NCBI GenBank assembly: GCA_031216915.1
Contig: CM062290.1
Span: forward strand, 256,849,597 to 256,913,596
Direction of reading: 5' to 3'
DNA length: 64,000 nucleotides
Origin: Pictodentalium vernedei
Taxonomy: Eukaryota > Mollusca > Scaphopoda > Dentaliida > Dentaliidae
The notes beneath the pieces were generated by a model, which was given only the letters and a program-made list of their open reading frames with translations, ran no database searches and was not told the origin of the DNA. Numbering within the stretch: position 1 is the stretch's first letter; every line of letters begins with the position of its first letter. Shown here one piece after another: positions 10,202 through 21,418 of this stretch. Made by a program: the position numbers and the translations under genes.

Positions 10202-11050
10202 CACACAGTTCATTCTCTGCACCAAAAGAAGGCATCTATAAGAACTGAATACAAACTTGATTGCATGTATTCGGGATTCGTAAACACAATTATACAACTA
10301 GGTCCGTCTCCCCCGTCCCACGCACACCCAAAGTTCTCTCAATAGAATTTGACGGTCTTGGGCACTGCGAATGTCGAATTTCGGGTCGCATCGAATCCCC
10401 AATTGAATACAATGGTAATCGAATCTAGAAACGAATCTTACGGCTTTCATGGTGTACATAATACGCAAACGGAGAACACTTACCTAAATATTCTCAGCTT
10501 TCACCCAAGTATTACATTCAACGACCTGAGCTGACAATTTTCGCTATTGGAAGAGATTTAGAGTAGCTGTCGGTAAAATTAACACTATGGGTATGGGTGT
10601 TTCGGATAAAATCTGCATTTTCTAAATGTCAGTGAATATGTTTGTGCGAATCATTTCACAAACTTCAAGCATTTTACTGTAGAGTGAAATAAAAATACAG
10701 AAGCTGGCCTTTTACAATTTTTTCCCAATAGCTTGAGCATTTGACTATAGAAATCCATTTAAAAATAAGAAAATGGCGTCTTCACCATCATTTGTGCATC
10801 GTGACATATAATACAGACACTGTCCTTTGCATTAATATAAAATTCTGGGATGTGAGATTTGCTAATTCTTTTCCTAAGAAGAGTAGATACTTGCAAATCA
10901 CTGCAAAAACCCATTCGCTCAACAAATGCCAAAGTGGTTTCTTTCTTAGTGTAGGTAGGTGTGATACTGATAGCATTCTTAATGATGGATTACCTGTGGA
11001 GTAGTTGCTTCTTATTAGCTTGCCATAAAAGCCAAATTTCCTTTGTAACT
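10202..11050. other. Unassigned AT-rich stretch
   Basis: I found no gene. TCGAATTTCGGGTCGCATCG at about 10374-10393 resembles hAT-MITE inner sequence, but no matching end was found. Confidence 0.4.
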
Positions 11051-11054
11051 TTAA

Positions 11055-11297
11055 CCCTTTACCTAACATGAAAAGCAGACGACACTTGCAAAAAAAATTC
11101 TTGAATAACTAAGTTTTTTCATTTTTTGTCTCAAAAACATAGGTTATGACCCCTCGTTGGAACGAGCTCGACGAGCTCGTTCCAACGAGGGGTCATAACC
11201 TATGTTTTTGAGACAAAAAATGAAAATATTTTGAAAATTAATTGGCGATTTTTGAGAATAGCGCTGGCCGGTTTTGTCCGTTACGTTGGGTAAAGGG
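11055..11297. mobile_element. TTAA MITE, family A (copy A3)
   Basis: A 243-bp element between TTAA at 11051-11054 and TTAA at 11298-11301, starting CCCTTTACCTAAC and ending GTTGGGTAAAGGG. The central palindrome spans about 11116-11226. It is nearly identical to copies A2 and A7 and lies in the same orientation. Confidence 0.95.
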
Positions 11298-11558
11298 TTA
11301 AATAAATGAAAAACAACAGACAGATCCGAGAGCTGCCTGCTGTTTCACTTATTAACATTAACAAAAGGAAACCCGAGTTTATTTTCTGTTGATGTCATAG
11401 GTGTTTTCCCAACGATTATTTGCTTCTTAATTGGATCTTCCTCGTCCGTCTAATAATTTCAATGGAGATAACTTTATCAAAAATCGATTTTCAATACGAT
11501 AAAGGAATTGCTCTGTCAATTTAGGATAGTCATAAGTCAACCAAAGAAGCGGGACATA

Positions 11559-11715
11559 CACAAAACGACACGCGTGTGTGAATGGGTTAATCGATATGGC
11601 ACGAGTGCCAGCGAGGAAGGATAGAACGAGAGGGCACAAGCCTCGAGTTTTATTCTTCTGCGATGGCACAGGTACCATATCGATTAACCCATCCACACAC
11701 GCGTGTCGTTCTGTG
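11559..11715. repeat. Outer hairpin of fold-back left arm (157 nt)
   Basis: Imperfect palindrome. ACGACACGCGTGTGTG...TGGGTTAATCGATATGG on the left pairs with CCATATCGATTAACCCAT...CACACGCGTGTCGT on the right. A shorter stem pairs further in. The right arm of the fold-back holds only one half of this hairpin. Confidence 0.85.
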
Positions 11716-11844
11716 TTTATTACACGCCTTCACGTCTATAAAAAAATATTAGAAGGACTCTCAGCAATTCATTTGACAAGTATCAACAAAAAGAACACAC
11801 TTTATCGCCAACCAAATTTGCGAGGGAAACCCGTGTTGCTCTTT

Positions 11845-11912
11845 CGTCCCCTGCGTTCCAATGTGTTCTATGTGCCTACTGGCACATAGAACACATTGGA
11901 AATCAGGGGACG
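11845..11912. repeat. Hairpin family H5 (copy a)
   Basis: CGTCCCCTGCGTTCCAATG...GTGCC-TACT-GGCAC... with nearly perfect arms of about 32 nt. The same hairpin recurs at 12986-13053, 50945-51020, 32279-32359 (diverged) and, inserted in a family A element, at 25.1 kb. Half copies lie at 26.2 and 50.8 kb. Confidence 0.9.
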
Positions 11913-12149
11913 ATTTTCAGCTATCGCTAGCGTTTCAAATTGTAATTCCGTTACACTATTTGTAGAAAATTCCAGTAAAATTTCGCTTCTGTTTAAAAAC
12001 AGTCCGTCAACTATTTCCGTTCCGCACATATGTGCGGAACAAATTTTTTTCATTTTCCGCATGGTTTAGTGTTGCTGTAGATGGTGATATCATAGAACAG
12101 GCGTGTAATAAATTTCAGAACGGAATCAGAGTAGTTTCGGAAGCGGAAC

Positions 12150-12237
12150 CTTCCCGAACTCTTCTTCTGTCACCATCGGATCTCCTGTCAGCCTACAGGG
12201 GACCTGATGACAGAAGAGTTCAAGAGGAGAAACTTGG
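12150..12237. repeat. Imperfect hairpin in the fold-back centre
   Basis: GAACTCTTCTTCTGTCA pairs with TGACAGAAGAGTTC, and an inner stem TCTCCTGT/ACAGGGGA lies close to the centre. The mismatches suggest it is older than the perfect hairpins nearby. Confidence 0.6.
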
Positions 12238-12627
12238 TAGAGTTTTAACGTTTCGAAAATTTTCAAATCTGCTCACCTCTAACCGAATTTAGTCATCAGG
12301 CCGATTTAAAATCAAATCGAATTTCGAGGCCCTACAATGACTACACGGTATGTTTGAAAGACCTATCCATTTTTGGACTGAACACATCATATCACCCAAA
12401 GAGCTGAAATTCATCACAACACTTTTTTAAATCAAACTCCATTACTGTCAATTTGTAGCTGATGGTATGAAAATAAGGAAAGGTCGAATGTTGGCCATCT
12501 TTGCTTTATCACATTCTCAATTTTCGACTTCACTTTTGATACTGGCATGTAAGTCTGAAGACAGAAATCACAGATATAGCGTCTCTGAAAACAAAAAAAT
12601 CAATTGTCAAAAGTATGAACATTTTAT

Positions 12628-12790
12628 CCCTTTACCGAAGATAGCAGTGAGCGCTATTCACAAAAATCGCATTTCGAATTTTATTATATTTTCAATTATG
12701 CCTCCATACAAACCTCATACCTCATGGCCCTTCATCGCGCTCGTTCCAACGAAGCGTTATAAACTATGTTTTGAAGGCCAAAATTGAATT
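12628..12790. mobile_element. Family A MITE relic (copy A10)
   Basis: Starts CCCTTTACCGAAG, keeps the GCGCTATTCACAAAAATCGC subterminal block and a decayed centre (GCTCGTTCCAACGAAG). The far end is lost. It lies inside the central part of the fold-back structure. Confidence 0.7.
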
Positions 12791-12985
12791 TATTACATGC
12801 CTGTTTTATGTAATCCCCATCCATAGCAACACTAAGCCATGCGGAAAATGAAAATCTGTTCCACATATATGTGCGGAACGGAAATCGTTGACGGACTATT
12901 TTTAAATAGAAGTGAAATTTTACTGGAATTTTCTACAAATCGTGCACCGCAATTACAAATAAAACCGCTAACGATAGCTAAAAAT

Positions 12986-13053
12986 CGTCCCATGAGTTCC
13001 AATGTGTTCTGTGTGCCAATAGGCACATAGAACACATTGGTACTCAGGGGACG
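12986..13053. repeat. Hairpin family H5 (copy b)
   Basis: CGTCCCATGAGTTCCAATG...GTGCC-AATA-GGCAC... pairs along its length with a few mismatches. It is the counterpart of the 11845 hairpin in the right arm of the fold-back. Confidence 0.88.
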
Positions 13054-13222
13054 AAATAGTAACACACAAATTGGGTTGGCGATAAAATGTGTTGATTTTG
13101 TTGATAGTTGTCAAATGAAATGCAGAGTGTTCTTCTCGAGCGGCCTCTCGTTTTATCCTTCCGCGTTACCACGTGTTCCATGTCGATTAACCCATTCACA
13201 CGTATGTGTCGTTGTGTGTATA

Positions 13223-13971
13223 TGTTTTGAAGGCAAAAGCTTAATTTATTTAGTTTCACAGAGAAAATTACATCATCGTCACTGTTCGTGGTTGGCAAAG
13301 GGTTATGCTATAAACATTTTGTGGGAAACACTTGACGGCATGCCAACAAAGGCATGTCTGTGACATACAATTATATTGCAATAATAAGCACTTTCTTTGA
13401 TTGTTGTGGATTCTTTTTTTAAAAAAAACTTGTCGAATCGGCAATTGTATGTCCATAAACCAATCGATATTTATCTGCAACGCCATATGATTTCTTATAC
13501 ACGTTTATTATCCGGCATGATTAATATGCTAACAGGTACGGAGTAATTTTCTCATGTCATCCATTTAATGGAATAATTTCTAAGACCTCCTTCCATTAGC
13601 CGCTCGAGATGGAGACTTACGATTTGTTTGTTCAGTTGAACATTACATTCATGTATATAAAGACCAAAATAGATGCATTCAAGGTTGTTTACGTGTCATC
13701 CAATCGAATATCACAATTTTCCTTCTGTACGTTTAATTCACTCGCGTTTCGTGTTCAGAAGGTCAAGTCATGCTGCATATTCCATTAGGAGGCCACCGAA
13801 TCTCCAACTGTCTGTTGGCATTCTCTCCTCTACCCGGGTGACATTTCTGACTGGTACATCAGAATTCCTAATTCCCTACTAACTTTCTCCACCTTGCGGA
13901 CATTTTCCGACAGTGGTAGGAATTAAGGACGGGGAGCACCCCTCAGCTAAGTATGTTAATATCTTGAAGGT
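13223..13971. other. Unassigned spacer
   Basis: No gene or clear repeat was found. Short frames here lack motifs. Confidence 0.4.
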
Positions 13972-13975
13972 TTAA

Positions 13976-14213
13976 CCCTTTAACTGCCTCGCCAACTTTA
14001 ACCATATATGTAGAACCTCTATGTACACTTGTATGCGAGGAAATTTAATAAGATTTATGACACTTGGCACTCTGTCATCTGATTAATTGTTGGAAAGGGC
14101 TCCCTGAGCCCCTTCCAACAATTAATTAGATGGTAGGTTTAACCTGCGCATACCAGAACGTACAGATAATCATCATAAAGTAGGTGAAAATAGTCGCTTT
14201 CGGCAGCGTAAGT
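13976..14213. mobile_element. Possible TTAA MITE, family E
   Basis: TTAA at 13972-13975 followed by CCCTTTAACTGCCTCGCC. The centre is a hairpin (about 14078-14132: GATTAATTGTTGGAAAGGG against CCCCTTCCAACAATTAATTAG). The right end is only suggested by GGCAGCGTAAGTGTTGAA at about 14200. It fits the same layout as the other TTAA elements, but the right end is not clean. Confidence 0.5.
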
Positions 14214-15388
14214 GTTGAATGTGAAAAAATACTTATTGATAGAAATACCACGAACGTTAGTCTACTCGCAAACTCCACAAAACGTGAGTAACCAAACAGT
14301 CAATAAAGCTTCGAATTAGAGATTAGACTGGAGGTCTGAGAGCTTAACTCTGGATATGACACAGCATGCTACATCCCTGGTTTTAAGACACGATGTTAGC
14401 CAGAGAAGTGAGTCTGTGTAGAGGTTGTTTTGAAATAAATCCAGTGGCAGCGGCCGATTGTTGTTTATGGAAGACCAAGTGGAGGCAGGTATTCACCGAG
14501 GGAAGAGCGATTGAAGGATTATAATTAATTATAACCCTTTACCAAACACGAATAGCAAACGACACACACTTAGGCCTACGTCTCTTTGTACTCTTTATAA
14601 ATGACTTACCTTCTTCTGTCCACAGTGTCCTAGACAGCTCGACTTTTTGCAGTCGGCTGCATTCAAGCTCTCAAGCCACCAGTCGAATTTTGAAAGGAGT
14701 TCAACGCTGTCATGGCCTGGAACTAGTCTAGCCCTTAAATAGACCAGCGCATGTGTTTAGATTCACTCGTCTGTATTATTTCATTTGGTCGGAAAAGCGT
14801 ACCCACGATACCACGAAAAGTGGGCAAACAGACAGCACAAAACATAGTCGGATTCCTAAAAGACTGGCTGCTTGGGAGCTTAGGCTGCCTTCTTTACCGT
14901 TAAATTAAATGTCATTCTGATAAAACACAACTTCAATTTGACCTCACCAGCCTACAATTGTGGGAAGATGACTAGCTTATCAGCTTTAATCCCGGTAAAT
15001 GCGAAGTGCCCCAAGTAAGCAACAGAAGAACGCCAACTGAATTTAGTTACACAATCTACAGCACAACCTTGAAAACTTCCCACAAAATATCCTGGTCTTA
15101 ATTTCAACAAAACCTTAGATCATCACTTTGACAGAATCACAGAGAAAACAATTTCTATCTTTGCTCTTTTCTTGGCCGCAACATTAGCAAGTGTCCTCCC
15201 ACCACTAATTCACAATTCTACACCATTGTGCCCAACTATCGGGGATGCTTCCAGTTTCAAGCCTGACAAAGCAAGACACGCCCAAGAAGCTCGAAACAGT
15301 CTAACGCCGATCAGCTCGCTTTGTAACAGGTGCGTAGTCAGGATTCCATAATGGGGAGTGTCCTAGCCATTTATTTATTTTGTTTGTT

Positions 15389-15421
<33 letters not shown>

Positions 15422-15524
15422 TAATATTTGAAAGGCTGTTATGTGTGGTTTCTGGGGCCTCTCCTAGTCATAACTAGCTAGGACACTTTGGTCGTTACCA
15501 AATATTTATTTTTTTTTTTTATTT
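14214..15524. other. Unassigned stretch with a family A end fragment
   Basis: A truncated family A left end (ACCCTTTACCAAACACG, 14533-14570) is the only repeat recognised. T- and G-runs lie at 15390-15425. Some translated text at 14590-15330 hints at RT C-terminal debris, but it is too broken to call. Confidence 0.4.
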
Positions 15525-15867
15525 ATTGGAGTTTAACGACACTTTCGACCGCCAGGGCCACCTCGTGTCGGACAGTTTTACGGGTTTATGAAGCCTCGGT
15601 ATCCGGGGAGAACCACAGAGCAACGACGAGCAATTGCCAGGCTGTCCATCACACTAACTCTACACAAGCAGGCTTAGCATTGGTTGAAGACAATTGCACC
15701 ATCGACGTGCAGTACGCCTGAGTATACAACACCACCGAACCCCCACGTGGTCGATGGGGGTGAAGTGTCTAGCCCAAGCACACAACGCGGTTGTCGCAGG
15801 TGGAATTCGAATAGAGGACCTCTCGGCTTGCAGCCTACACCTCTACATACTGAGCCATCGCGCCCCC
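15525..15867 (-). mobile_element. SINE (copy S4)
   Basis: The same SINE family, read from 15867 (GGGGGCGCGATGGCTCAGTA..., degenerate A box near 15848-15858) to a TAAATAAAAAA-like tail at about 15505-15530. The body keeps GTCGTTAAACTCCAATAAAT at its 3' end, which is the clearest view of the tail of the family. Confidence 0.85.
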
Positions 15868-16018
15868 GTGTGGACAATAGGTAGCATTGTAGAACTTACC
15901 GCCAGTTATACGCCTCCTTATCCGTTCAATCCTTATAACAGAAACTGAGTAGCGAGTGTAGGAACTATACTTTAAAGCGCTCTGGGTGAGTGGCGGGCAG
16001 TTGTAGAAGTATTAAACA

Positions 16019-16022
16019 CAAA

Positions 16023-16073
<51 letters not shown>

Positions 16074-16076
16074 ATA
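16019..16076. repeat. (AAAT)n microsatellite
   Basis: About fourteen AAAT units, preceded by the text TTAAACACAAATAAAT. Confidence 0.98.
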
Positions 16077-16238
16077 TTTTGTTAGTGGGTTTGGGGGGAG
16101 GGAATGTCTGAGCTTCTGTTGTGACCAACAATGAACGAACGGACTAGCGAAGACAATCAAAGGCTTTGAACCATTTATCGCTTCGAAGAAACAAGCGAAG
16201 TCGTGGTCGTACCGCTTTCAACATTACGGGTACATCAA

Positions 16239-16471
16239 CCCTTTGAACCCTGGTGGTATCTTCCAAGTCAGTTCAATGGCAGCAATTGGACGAGTCCATA
16301 TTCAGTAATTGGGGATAGACCAATTAAAATTTTCAACGTGCAGCCAGCAGGCTGCACGTTGAAAATATTGATTGGTCTACCCCACACCTTAACATAACAG
16401 ATATCCCACTTAATTAAATTATGAAGTCTAATGTTCCTGGGCCGGAAAAGCGGCCTCTGGTGTTCAAAGGG
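16239..16471. mobile_element. TTAA MITE, family C (copy C1)
   Basis: A 233-bp element starting CCCTTTGAACCC and ending GTGTTCAAAGGG. The left flank is TCAA (mutated) and the right flank is TTAA at 16472-16475. The central hairpin (16311-16384) pairs GGGGATAGACCAATT...CAACGTGCAGCC with GGCTGCACGTTG...GGTCTACCCC. A GGCCGGAAAAGCGGCC block lies near the right end, as in copies C2-C5. Confidence 0.9.
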
Positions 16472-16475
16472 TTAA

Positions 16476-17159
16476 TGCCAAAAGACCTATAAGATTCCCA
16501 AGGATCAAAGGAACTGCAACTGCTTGTATTCCACGGTGAAGTCGTAATAACTAAAAAATGTAACTCATAGAAAAAAACAAACTCAAAGTGGAGCGCACAA
16601 TGCCTGTCAGCTTCCGGTTTGGGACCACTACGGAGAGAATGTGGGATACGGTCTCGAGGCGAGTGACGTGATCATCACTTGAAAAATATATAGGCAAGAA
16701 TGAGGCACGAGCTCGTCATCTTCGCCCCTTGGGAAGGTGCCCCGATTCATTCTGCTGGAATCTGCCATGCCATTGGGTTGGTTAATAATAATAACATCTT
16801 CTCGAGGGCAACGACAAGAAAGTGCTCTCAACATCGAGAAAAAGAACAAATGACAACCACATACCGCCTTTCAGTACCTCGAGGGTACAGCTGTATCCCT
16901 GTGTAGAGTTATTAAACGCGCTAATTGAAGAGTTTCGTACCAAACCAGAGAAGCAGATAATGAATTCAATAACATACACTCAAAAATAATGTATTTCAAG
17001 TAAACTCAGCAATGATTTAGTTGTAGAAACAAATACGCGCGAAGCACTTTCTTGCATTATGCAATAAACTGAATTTGTTTGATTGTGGCATTTGACCAGA
17101 ATCGAGAAATTTCAATTCACATTTTAATTGATAAATCACACAAAAAATTTCATCCATTT
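16476..17159. other. Unassigned spacer
   Basis: No gene or repeat was recognised. Several short overlapping frames on both strands carry no motif. Confidence 0.4.
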
Positions 17160-17456
17160 ATTCATGTATTGGTGTTTAATGTCACATATTCTGCACAATG
17201 GCTAATCATGACCACGACAGTTTCACGTGTGGAGGAAGCCGGGGTACGCGGAGAGAACCACCGAGCAACGGCGAGCAACTGTCAGTTCCCCAACATACTA
17301 ATTCCACACAAGCAGGGTTAGCATTGGTTGAAGACAGGTGCAACATCGACGTTCAGTGCGCCTTAGTACACAGCGTCACCGTGCCCCCACGTGGGCAATG
17401 GGGGTGCCGCAGGTGGCTTGCAACCTACACCTCTACTTACGGAGCCACCGCGCCCC
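17160..17456 (-). mobile_element. SINE (copy S5, B box deleted)
   Basis: Read from 17456 (GGGGGCGCGGTGGCTCC...) leftwards. The body aligns with the other copies through CAACCGAGC and GTGCCCCCACGTGGG blocks. A deletion at 17399-17415 removes the B-box region, so this copy could not be transcribed from its own promoter. Confidence 0.85.
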
Positions 17457-17903
17457 CATACAAAACATAATTACATAATTAAACATACCCCATGTCTCAT
17501 ACATAATTCCGTTTATCACCAGGGAAGTAAACCCAGTGTATGTGTATTTTGTGTGTGAGGGTGTGCTCAATGGGGCAGATATCCTTCTGAGATGGGTCGT
17601 GGCAGAACACTCCAACATACCGTGGTCCCCTAAAATACTGAAGTAATTTTCCAGTTACCTTGGGATATATACACCGGTAAGCGATTTCAGAACTGCTGCC
17701 GAATATCGTATTGAAATATTAGGGGTACCTCGCGGTGGTTTAAGCACGATTCTCCACGCCTACTAATTGATGTACACCGTTTTTCCTGGTTCTACCACTT
17801 CAGACTCTCTCTTTAAGAATTTGATGTGTGTTGATTGGGATTGTGTATGATTGGTAGTCAGTATACATCGATGGTATTTCAAATTTTAAATATCACATAA
17901 CAT
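17457..17903. other. Unassigned spacer
   Basis: Nothing was recognised between the SINE and the family B MITE. Confidence 0.4.
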
Positions 17904-17907
17904 TTAA

Positions 17908-18148
17908 CTGAAAGAGTGCTGAATTATTTTTGCTGGACAAAACTTGATCACATGTCTTTGCCTTGTTACATTTTATGGGAGAGTGCCTTGGCAATCTGCC
18001 ATAAAAATGTAGCAAGGAAAATCGATAAGACTCAATAATTTCACTTCAAAGATAATACGAAGTACATCCAGTGAATATGAAGCCTTTTTTATGTCAGCAC
18101 CTACACTTCAGAGTAAAGCCCAAATTTGGGCTTTCAGCACTCTACCAG
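17908..18148. mobile_element. TTAA-flanked MITE, family B (copy B3)
   Basis: A 241-bp element between TTAA at 17904-17907 and TTAA at 18149-18152. The right end CAGCACTCTACCAG is perfect; the left is CTGAAAGAGTGCTG. The layout is inverted relative to copy B1 (the AAGCCCAAATTTGGGCTT block is now on the right). The central hairpin is damaged (GGGAGAGTGCC against GGCAATCTGCC). Confidence 0.85.
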
Positions 18149-18152
18149 TTAA

Positions 18153-18489
18153 AGAATGATTAATGGACAAGTAGAAGAGCATAATTTTAGGAACAAACAC
18201 AGGTTCGTTTTTCGGACATACTACAAGATCCCTGTTGAGTTCAGCAATAATAATAATGAATGATAATAAATGATAGTAAATGATAGTAAATGATAATAAA
18301 TGATAATCACGGAGAAAAACAGAGATTTTCTTACAAATAAGTATTTCTAATTATTTCGTTTATATTTCAGGTGATTTGTATCATATATTAGTTCGTAGGT
18401 ATTTGGGGATTGATATAGGATGAAAGAAGTGGGATTAGGTCATAGGTTTTGGGGAATTTTAATCTAGGTTTTTTACAGTACTTTTTTTC
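18153..18489. other. Spacer with degenerate TGATAATAAA repeats
   Basis: Short tandem copies of TGATAATAAA/TGATAGTAAA lie at 18245-18305. Nothing else was recognised. Confidence 0.5.
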
Positions 18490-19190
18490 GTGTATTGCGT
18501 TTTGTTTTCTGTTTCTGCATTTTGGAATTTTGTGAACATGGACGGTAAGTTTGCTAGTATTGCCAAGGGTGATGCTTCGATGGTAAGTATGGCGAGCAAT
18601 AGGGTGCAGACGGAAGATGTGTTTGGTATCTCTCATTGGGGTACAGGTGTAGGGTGGCTCAGAGTTGGAGGCGTGTGGGCAGTGCAGAATGGTGCACCAG
18701 GACGGCCGTGGGATGGATTGACAGGGAGGTCTGTGCTAAATGTCAGGACATTCTGAGGTTGTTGGAAGCGTATGTAAAGCTTGAGGGGAAATGGAACAGT
18801 TGAGGGTGGAGTTAGAAAAGGTGAGATTTCCTGTGGTTACCCCGATGAAGGTGGCAAATGATGTTGGATGGAAAATGGTTGACAGCTTGAAGAGAAGGGC
18901 AGACGGTAGTAGGAAAAGGACCTTTGAGTCGAGTATGAGAGGGTAGTTAACAGAAAAGTCCGTAGTGTAGAGAAGGGGGGGGGGGGGGGCAGAGAAGTCT
19001 GAGAGTGGAAGGAGAACGGAAGACGAAACGGTGTGTACAGAGGAGTCTGAGGATGAAGAGGATAAATATAGACGAGAGAATGTTGACAAGAAGAAAGGCG
19101 AGGAGGGTGAATGACAGGAAAGTAGAGGGTGATGTGGTCAGTGGTGGGTGTGTTTTGAAAAATATACACCTGGAATTTAATTAAGGACCC
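18490..19190 (+). pseudogene. CR1-like LINE ORF1, N-terminal part (zinc finger and coiled coil)
   Basis: Across frames the plus strand reads CGQCRMVHQD... then WIDREVCAKCQDILRLLEAYVKLEG, that is paired C-x2-C motifs followed by a leucine-rich helix. Next, EQLRVELEKVRF and DVGWKMVDSLKRR form a charged segment. CR1-type ORF1 proteins are known to carry a zinc-binding N-terminal domain, a coiled coil and an esterase. The esterase lies further on at 20870-21090, beyond an inserted Tc1-like transposase. At least three frameshifts or stops and a G-run (18977-18990) break the frame. The match is by domain order, so the exact clade is uncertain. Confidence 0.6.
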
Positions 19191-19539
19191 CTTGTTTTTT
19201 CGTAGTGGTGCTAATAGAAACTGTCATTACTTTCATGCTATCTTTCAGATAGCGAAAAGTGATTGTTTGCGGAAAGAATGGTCTATTGACAAATGAAAGA
19301 CAACACAATGATGTGATGGAAAAATGTTCCCTCGACAAGTATGGTACTGGAACGGTCCATGATGAAAGAATGCCGGTAATCACTTACAAAAAAATATAAC
19401 TCTTGTGATCTCCTGAACACAATAGCAGTGTCTGACGTCAGTAGTGAGTGTATCCACCACGTGCCCGGATGGCAACTTGAACCCTCCTCCTAATTCTATA
19501 AGTGAGCCTTCTGATACGGTTCAGATGCAACACTGCTGC

Positions 19540-20470
19540 CACTCCTTAGGCAATGCAGCTTCCAAATCGGCCAAATTCTGTACAGGCGGATCCCTTGCTT
19601 GAACACGAATTCCATGAAAGTCCCAGATGTGTTCTAAGGGATTCAAATCGGGGCTCATTGCAGGCCAAGGTAGTGTTGTTCTGAAGAAATGCTCTCACAG
19701 AGTGGGAACGATGTAGCCTTGCATTGTCGTCCATGAATACAGGGCGAGTAGCCAACGGGTGGTTGTCAAAATGAGGCCCGGCGACCGGATTGAGAATGTC
19801 CCGGATGTACTGATGACCATTGAGATTCCCACGTACAGTCACCATATCAAGTTTACAACCATGAGAGAGACATCGTCAGATCATTACTAATCCTCTACCA
19901 TAAAGAACAGCAGGTCTGATGTTCCTGGGCACGTAAGGAGTATTTCTATGCCTCCACACTCTGATGCGACCATCTGTGACGTGAAGCAGGAACCTACCTA
20001 CTCTCGTCTGACCAATGTACTCTCATCCACGTCCTGAGATTCCAATGTTGTCGTACCATACACCACTCCAAACGTCGTCTTTTATGCTGATCAGACAGAG
20101 CTGGACGCTTGATGACCCTTCTGCACACCATACCCAGTGGTTTTGGACGGTTTCAGACAGTTTTGTTGCACAAACCAAACGCCTGTTGGGGAGCCAAAGG
20201 TGTTTCAAAACCCCACTTGAAGCAAAGGATCCACGCTTAAGGAGGCGTGCCAGACTCCGATCTTCCGGAGGAGAGGTCTTTTGGGGTTGTCCAGGCCTTG
20301 GTCGGTCCTAAACATCGTCGGTTTGTTGATTTTTTCGGACAAGTCTGCCAATGATAGAATGACTCTAGCCTAGTTGCCTTCCAATAGCTTTGAATGACAT
20401 GCCTGTTGCATGCGTGTCAACGATTTACCATCTTGGTGCCTCTGATAGTCTCATCCTTGCCATGTCAACA
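19540..20470 (-). pseudogene. Tc1/mariner transposase relic
   Basis: Read on the minus strand from about 20470: a helix-turn-helix segment (GMSFKAIGRQLG, SIIGRLVRK), then RPRPGQPQKTSPPEDRSLAR, the Tc1-type GRPR linker, then WSDESR near 20000 (first catalytic D), then the 99-residue frame 19845-19546 with VTVRGNLNGHQYIRDIL and FMDDNARLHRS (second D). LEHIWDFHG at about 19605-19635 lies in another frame and holds the third acidic residue E. At least three frameshifts and several stops make it inactive. It would have cut and pasted a Tc1-like element. Terminal repeats were not recognised. It sits within the CR1-like ORF1 region. Confidence 0.88.
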
Positions 20471-20689
20471 TTTACTGATAAAAGAAGTGACAATTTTTTT
20501 TTTGTTTTATACCCAGATATTGCATGCAGATGATAGTGTTTTTGTAACATTCGTGGGAAGCATGCTTCACGTGTACGAAGGGATGTGTTTGGGGTACGCT
20601 TTCAACCAGAAACATCATGTTTCGCTAGATGAAAGGTACAGCAAGACATAGCAATTAAAACATAATAATCAGTAACAGCAACTTCACTG

Positions 20690-21120
20690 TCATGAAACGT
20701 TTCTGGGGGTGCTTAGTTTCAATATAGGTTTAGTATGTTGGAAGTTGCAGGTAGTTTTATGGGGCCCGAGAGGTGGCCGGCGATGGTGGAAGGGGTGCTA
20801 TCAATTAGCGGCGGTGATATAAGTCAGTTCAGAAAAGGTGGCGTGGTAGATCATAGAAGGGGTCCAAGCGAAAACTTACAGTAGCAGGAAGTAGTATATA
20901 TAGTACGGGGGCTAGATAGAGTGGTTTACGGTCCGGATAGTTTGATCCGAACTGACCTGTGTTTCCCGGGTGTCAAGGTGGAAGATATTACGGATAGAGT
21001 AGATGGTATTGTTAAAGGCTCATGGACAGATCCAGTCGTTGTGGTGCATGTGGGTACAAACAATATCAAGGAAAGGAGACCAGTTTAGCTTATGGATACA
21101 TACAGGGACTTCATCACCAA
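20690..21120 (+). pseudogene. CR1-like LINE ORF1, GDSL-like esterase domain
   Basis: The plus strand reads KLTVAGSSI (block I, with the serine expected in GDSL/SGNH hydrolases), then after one stop DSLIRTDLCFPGVKVEDITD and DPVVVVHVGTNNIKE, where V-G-T-N-N corresponds to block III (G-x-N-D-like). The end is YRDFITKL. Such esterase domains are known in ORF1 of CR1-like LINEs. Stops at about 20911 and 21089 break it. It continues the zinc-finger/coiled-coil part at 18490-19190, from which it is separated by the Tc1-like relic. A second Tc1 lies just downstream. Confidence 0.75.
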
Positions 21121-21418
21121 GTTATATATACTATTCAAAAAATGTAGAGGATATCCAAACTGATGTTGATATTTTCGGAAAATGGTATTGAATACGCGTG
21201 ATTGGACACATCAATATGTTACCAAGTTTTTAGTGTGGATCATGAATGTCACCGGCCCACGAAAACTTCGTGCCGGTTTTTCACACAAGCGCCTCGTTAA
21301 TGTCTGTGAGGTGCGTTTTAAAATTTTCATTTGTATTGGAAGGGCTTTTTTGGAGGTCCCATCGTTCTTTTCTTGATATAAACTCGTTCATCAATAGTTT
21401 CTTGTCGAAACGTAACTT

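Larger units (their letters stand above)
11559..13222. repeat. Fold-back structure with hairpin-containing arms
   Basis: The left arm (11559-12070) and the right arm (about 12829-13222) are inverted copies of each other. From outside in, both carry an ACGACAC...TGGGTTAATCGA block, a TTTGTTGATA...TTGTCAAAT block, a GTTCTATGTGCC hairpin, a stretch with GTAGAAAATTCCAGT, and a GCACATATGTGC block followed by the complement of GCATGG. The central segment is about 750 bp (12071-12828). The left arm holds an extra segment of about 100 bp containing the second half of the outer hairpin. It encodes no protein. Confidence 0.85.

Noticed and set aside
11578..11889. 103-codon frame and its minus-strand mirror, with similar peptides on both strands
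   Set aside because: The similarity comes from the palindrome and fold-back sequence, not from a protein family.
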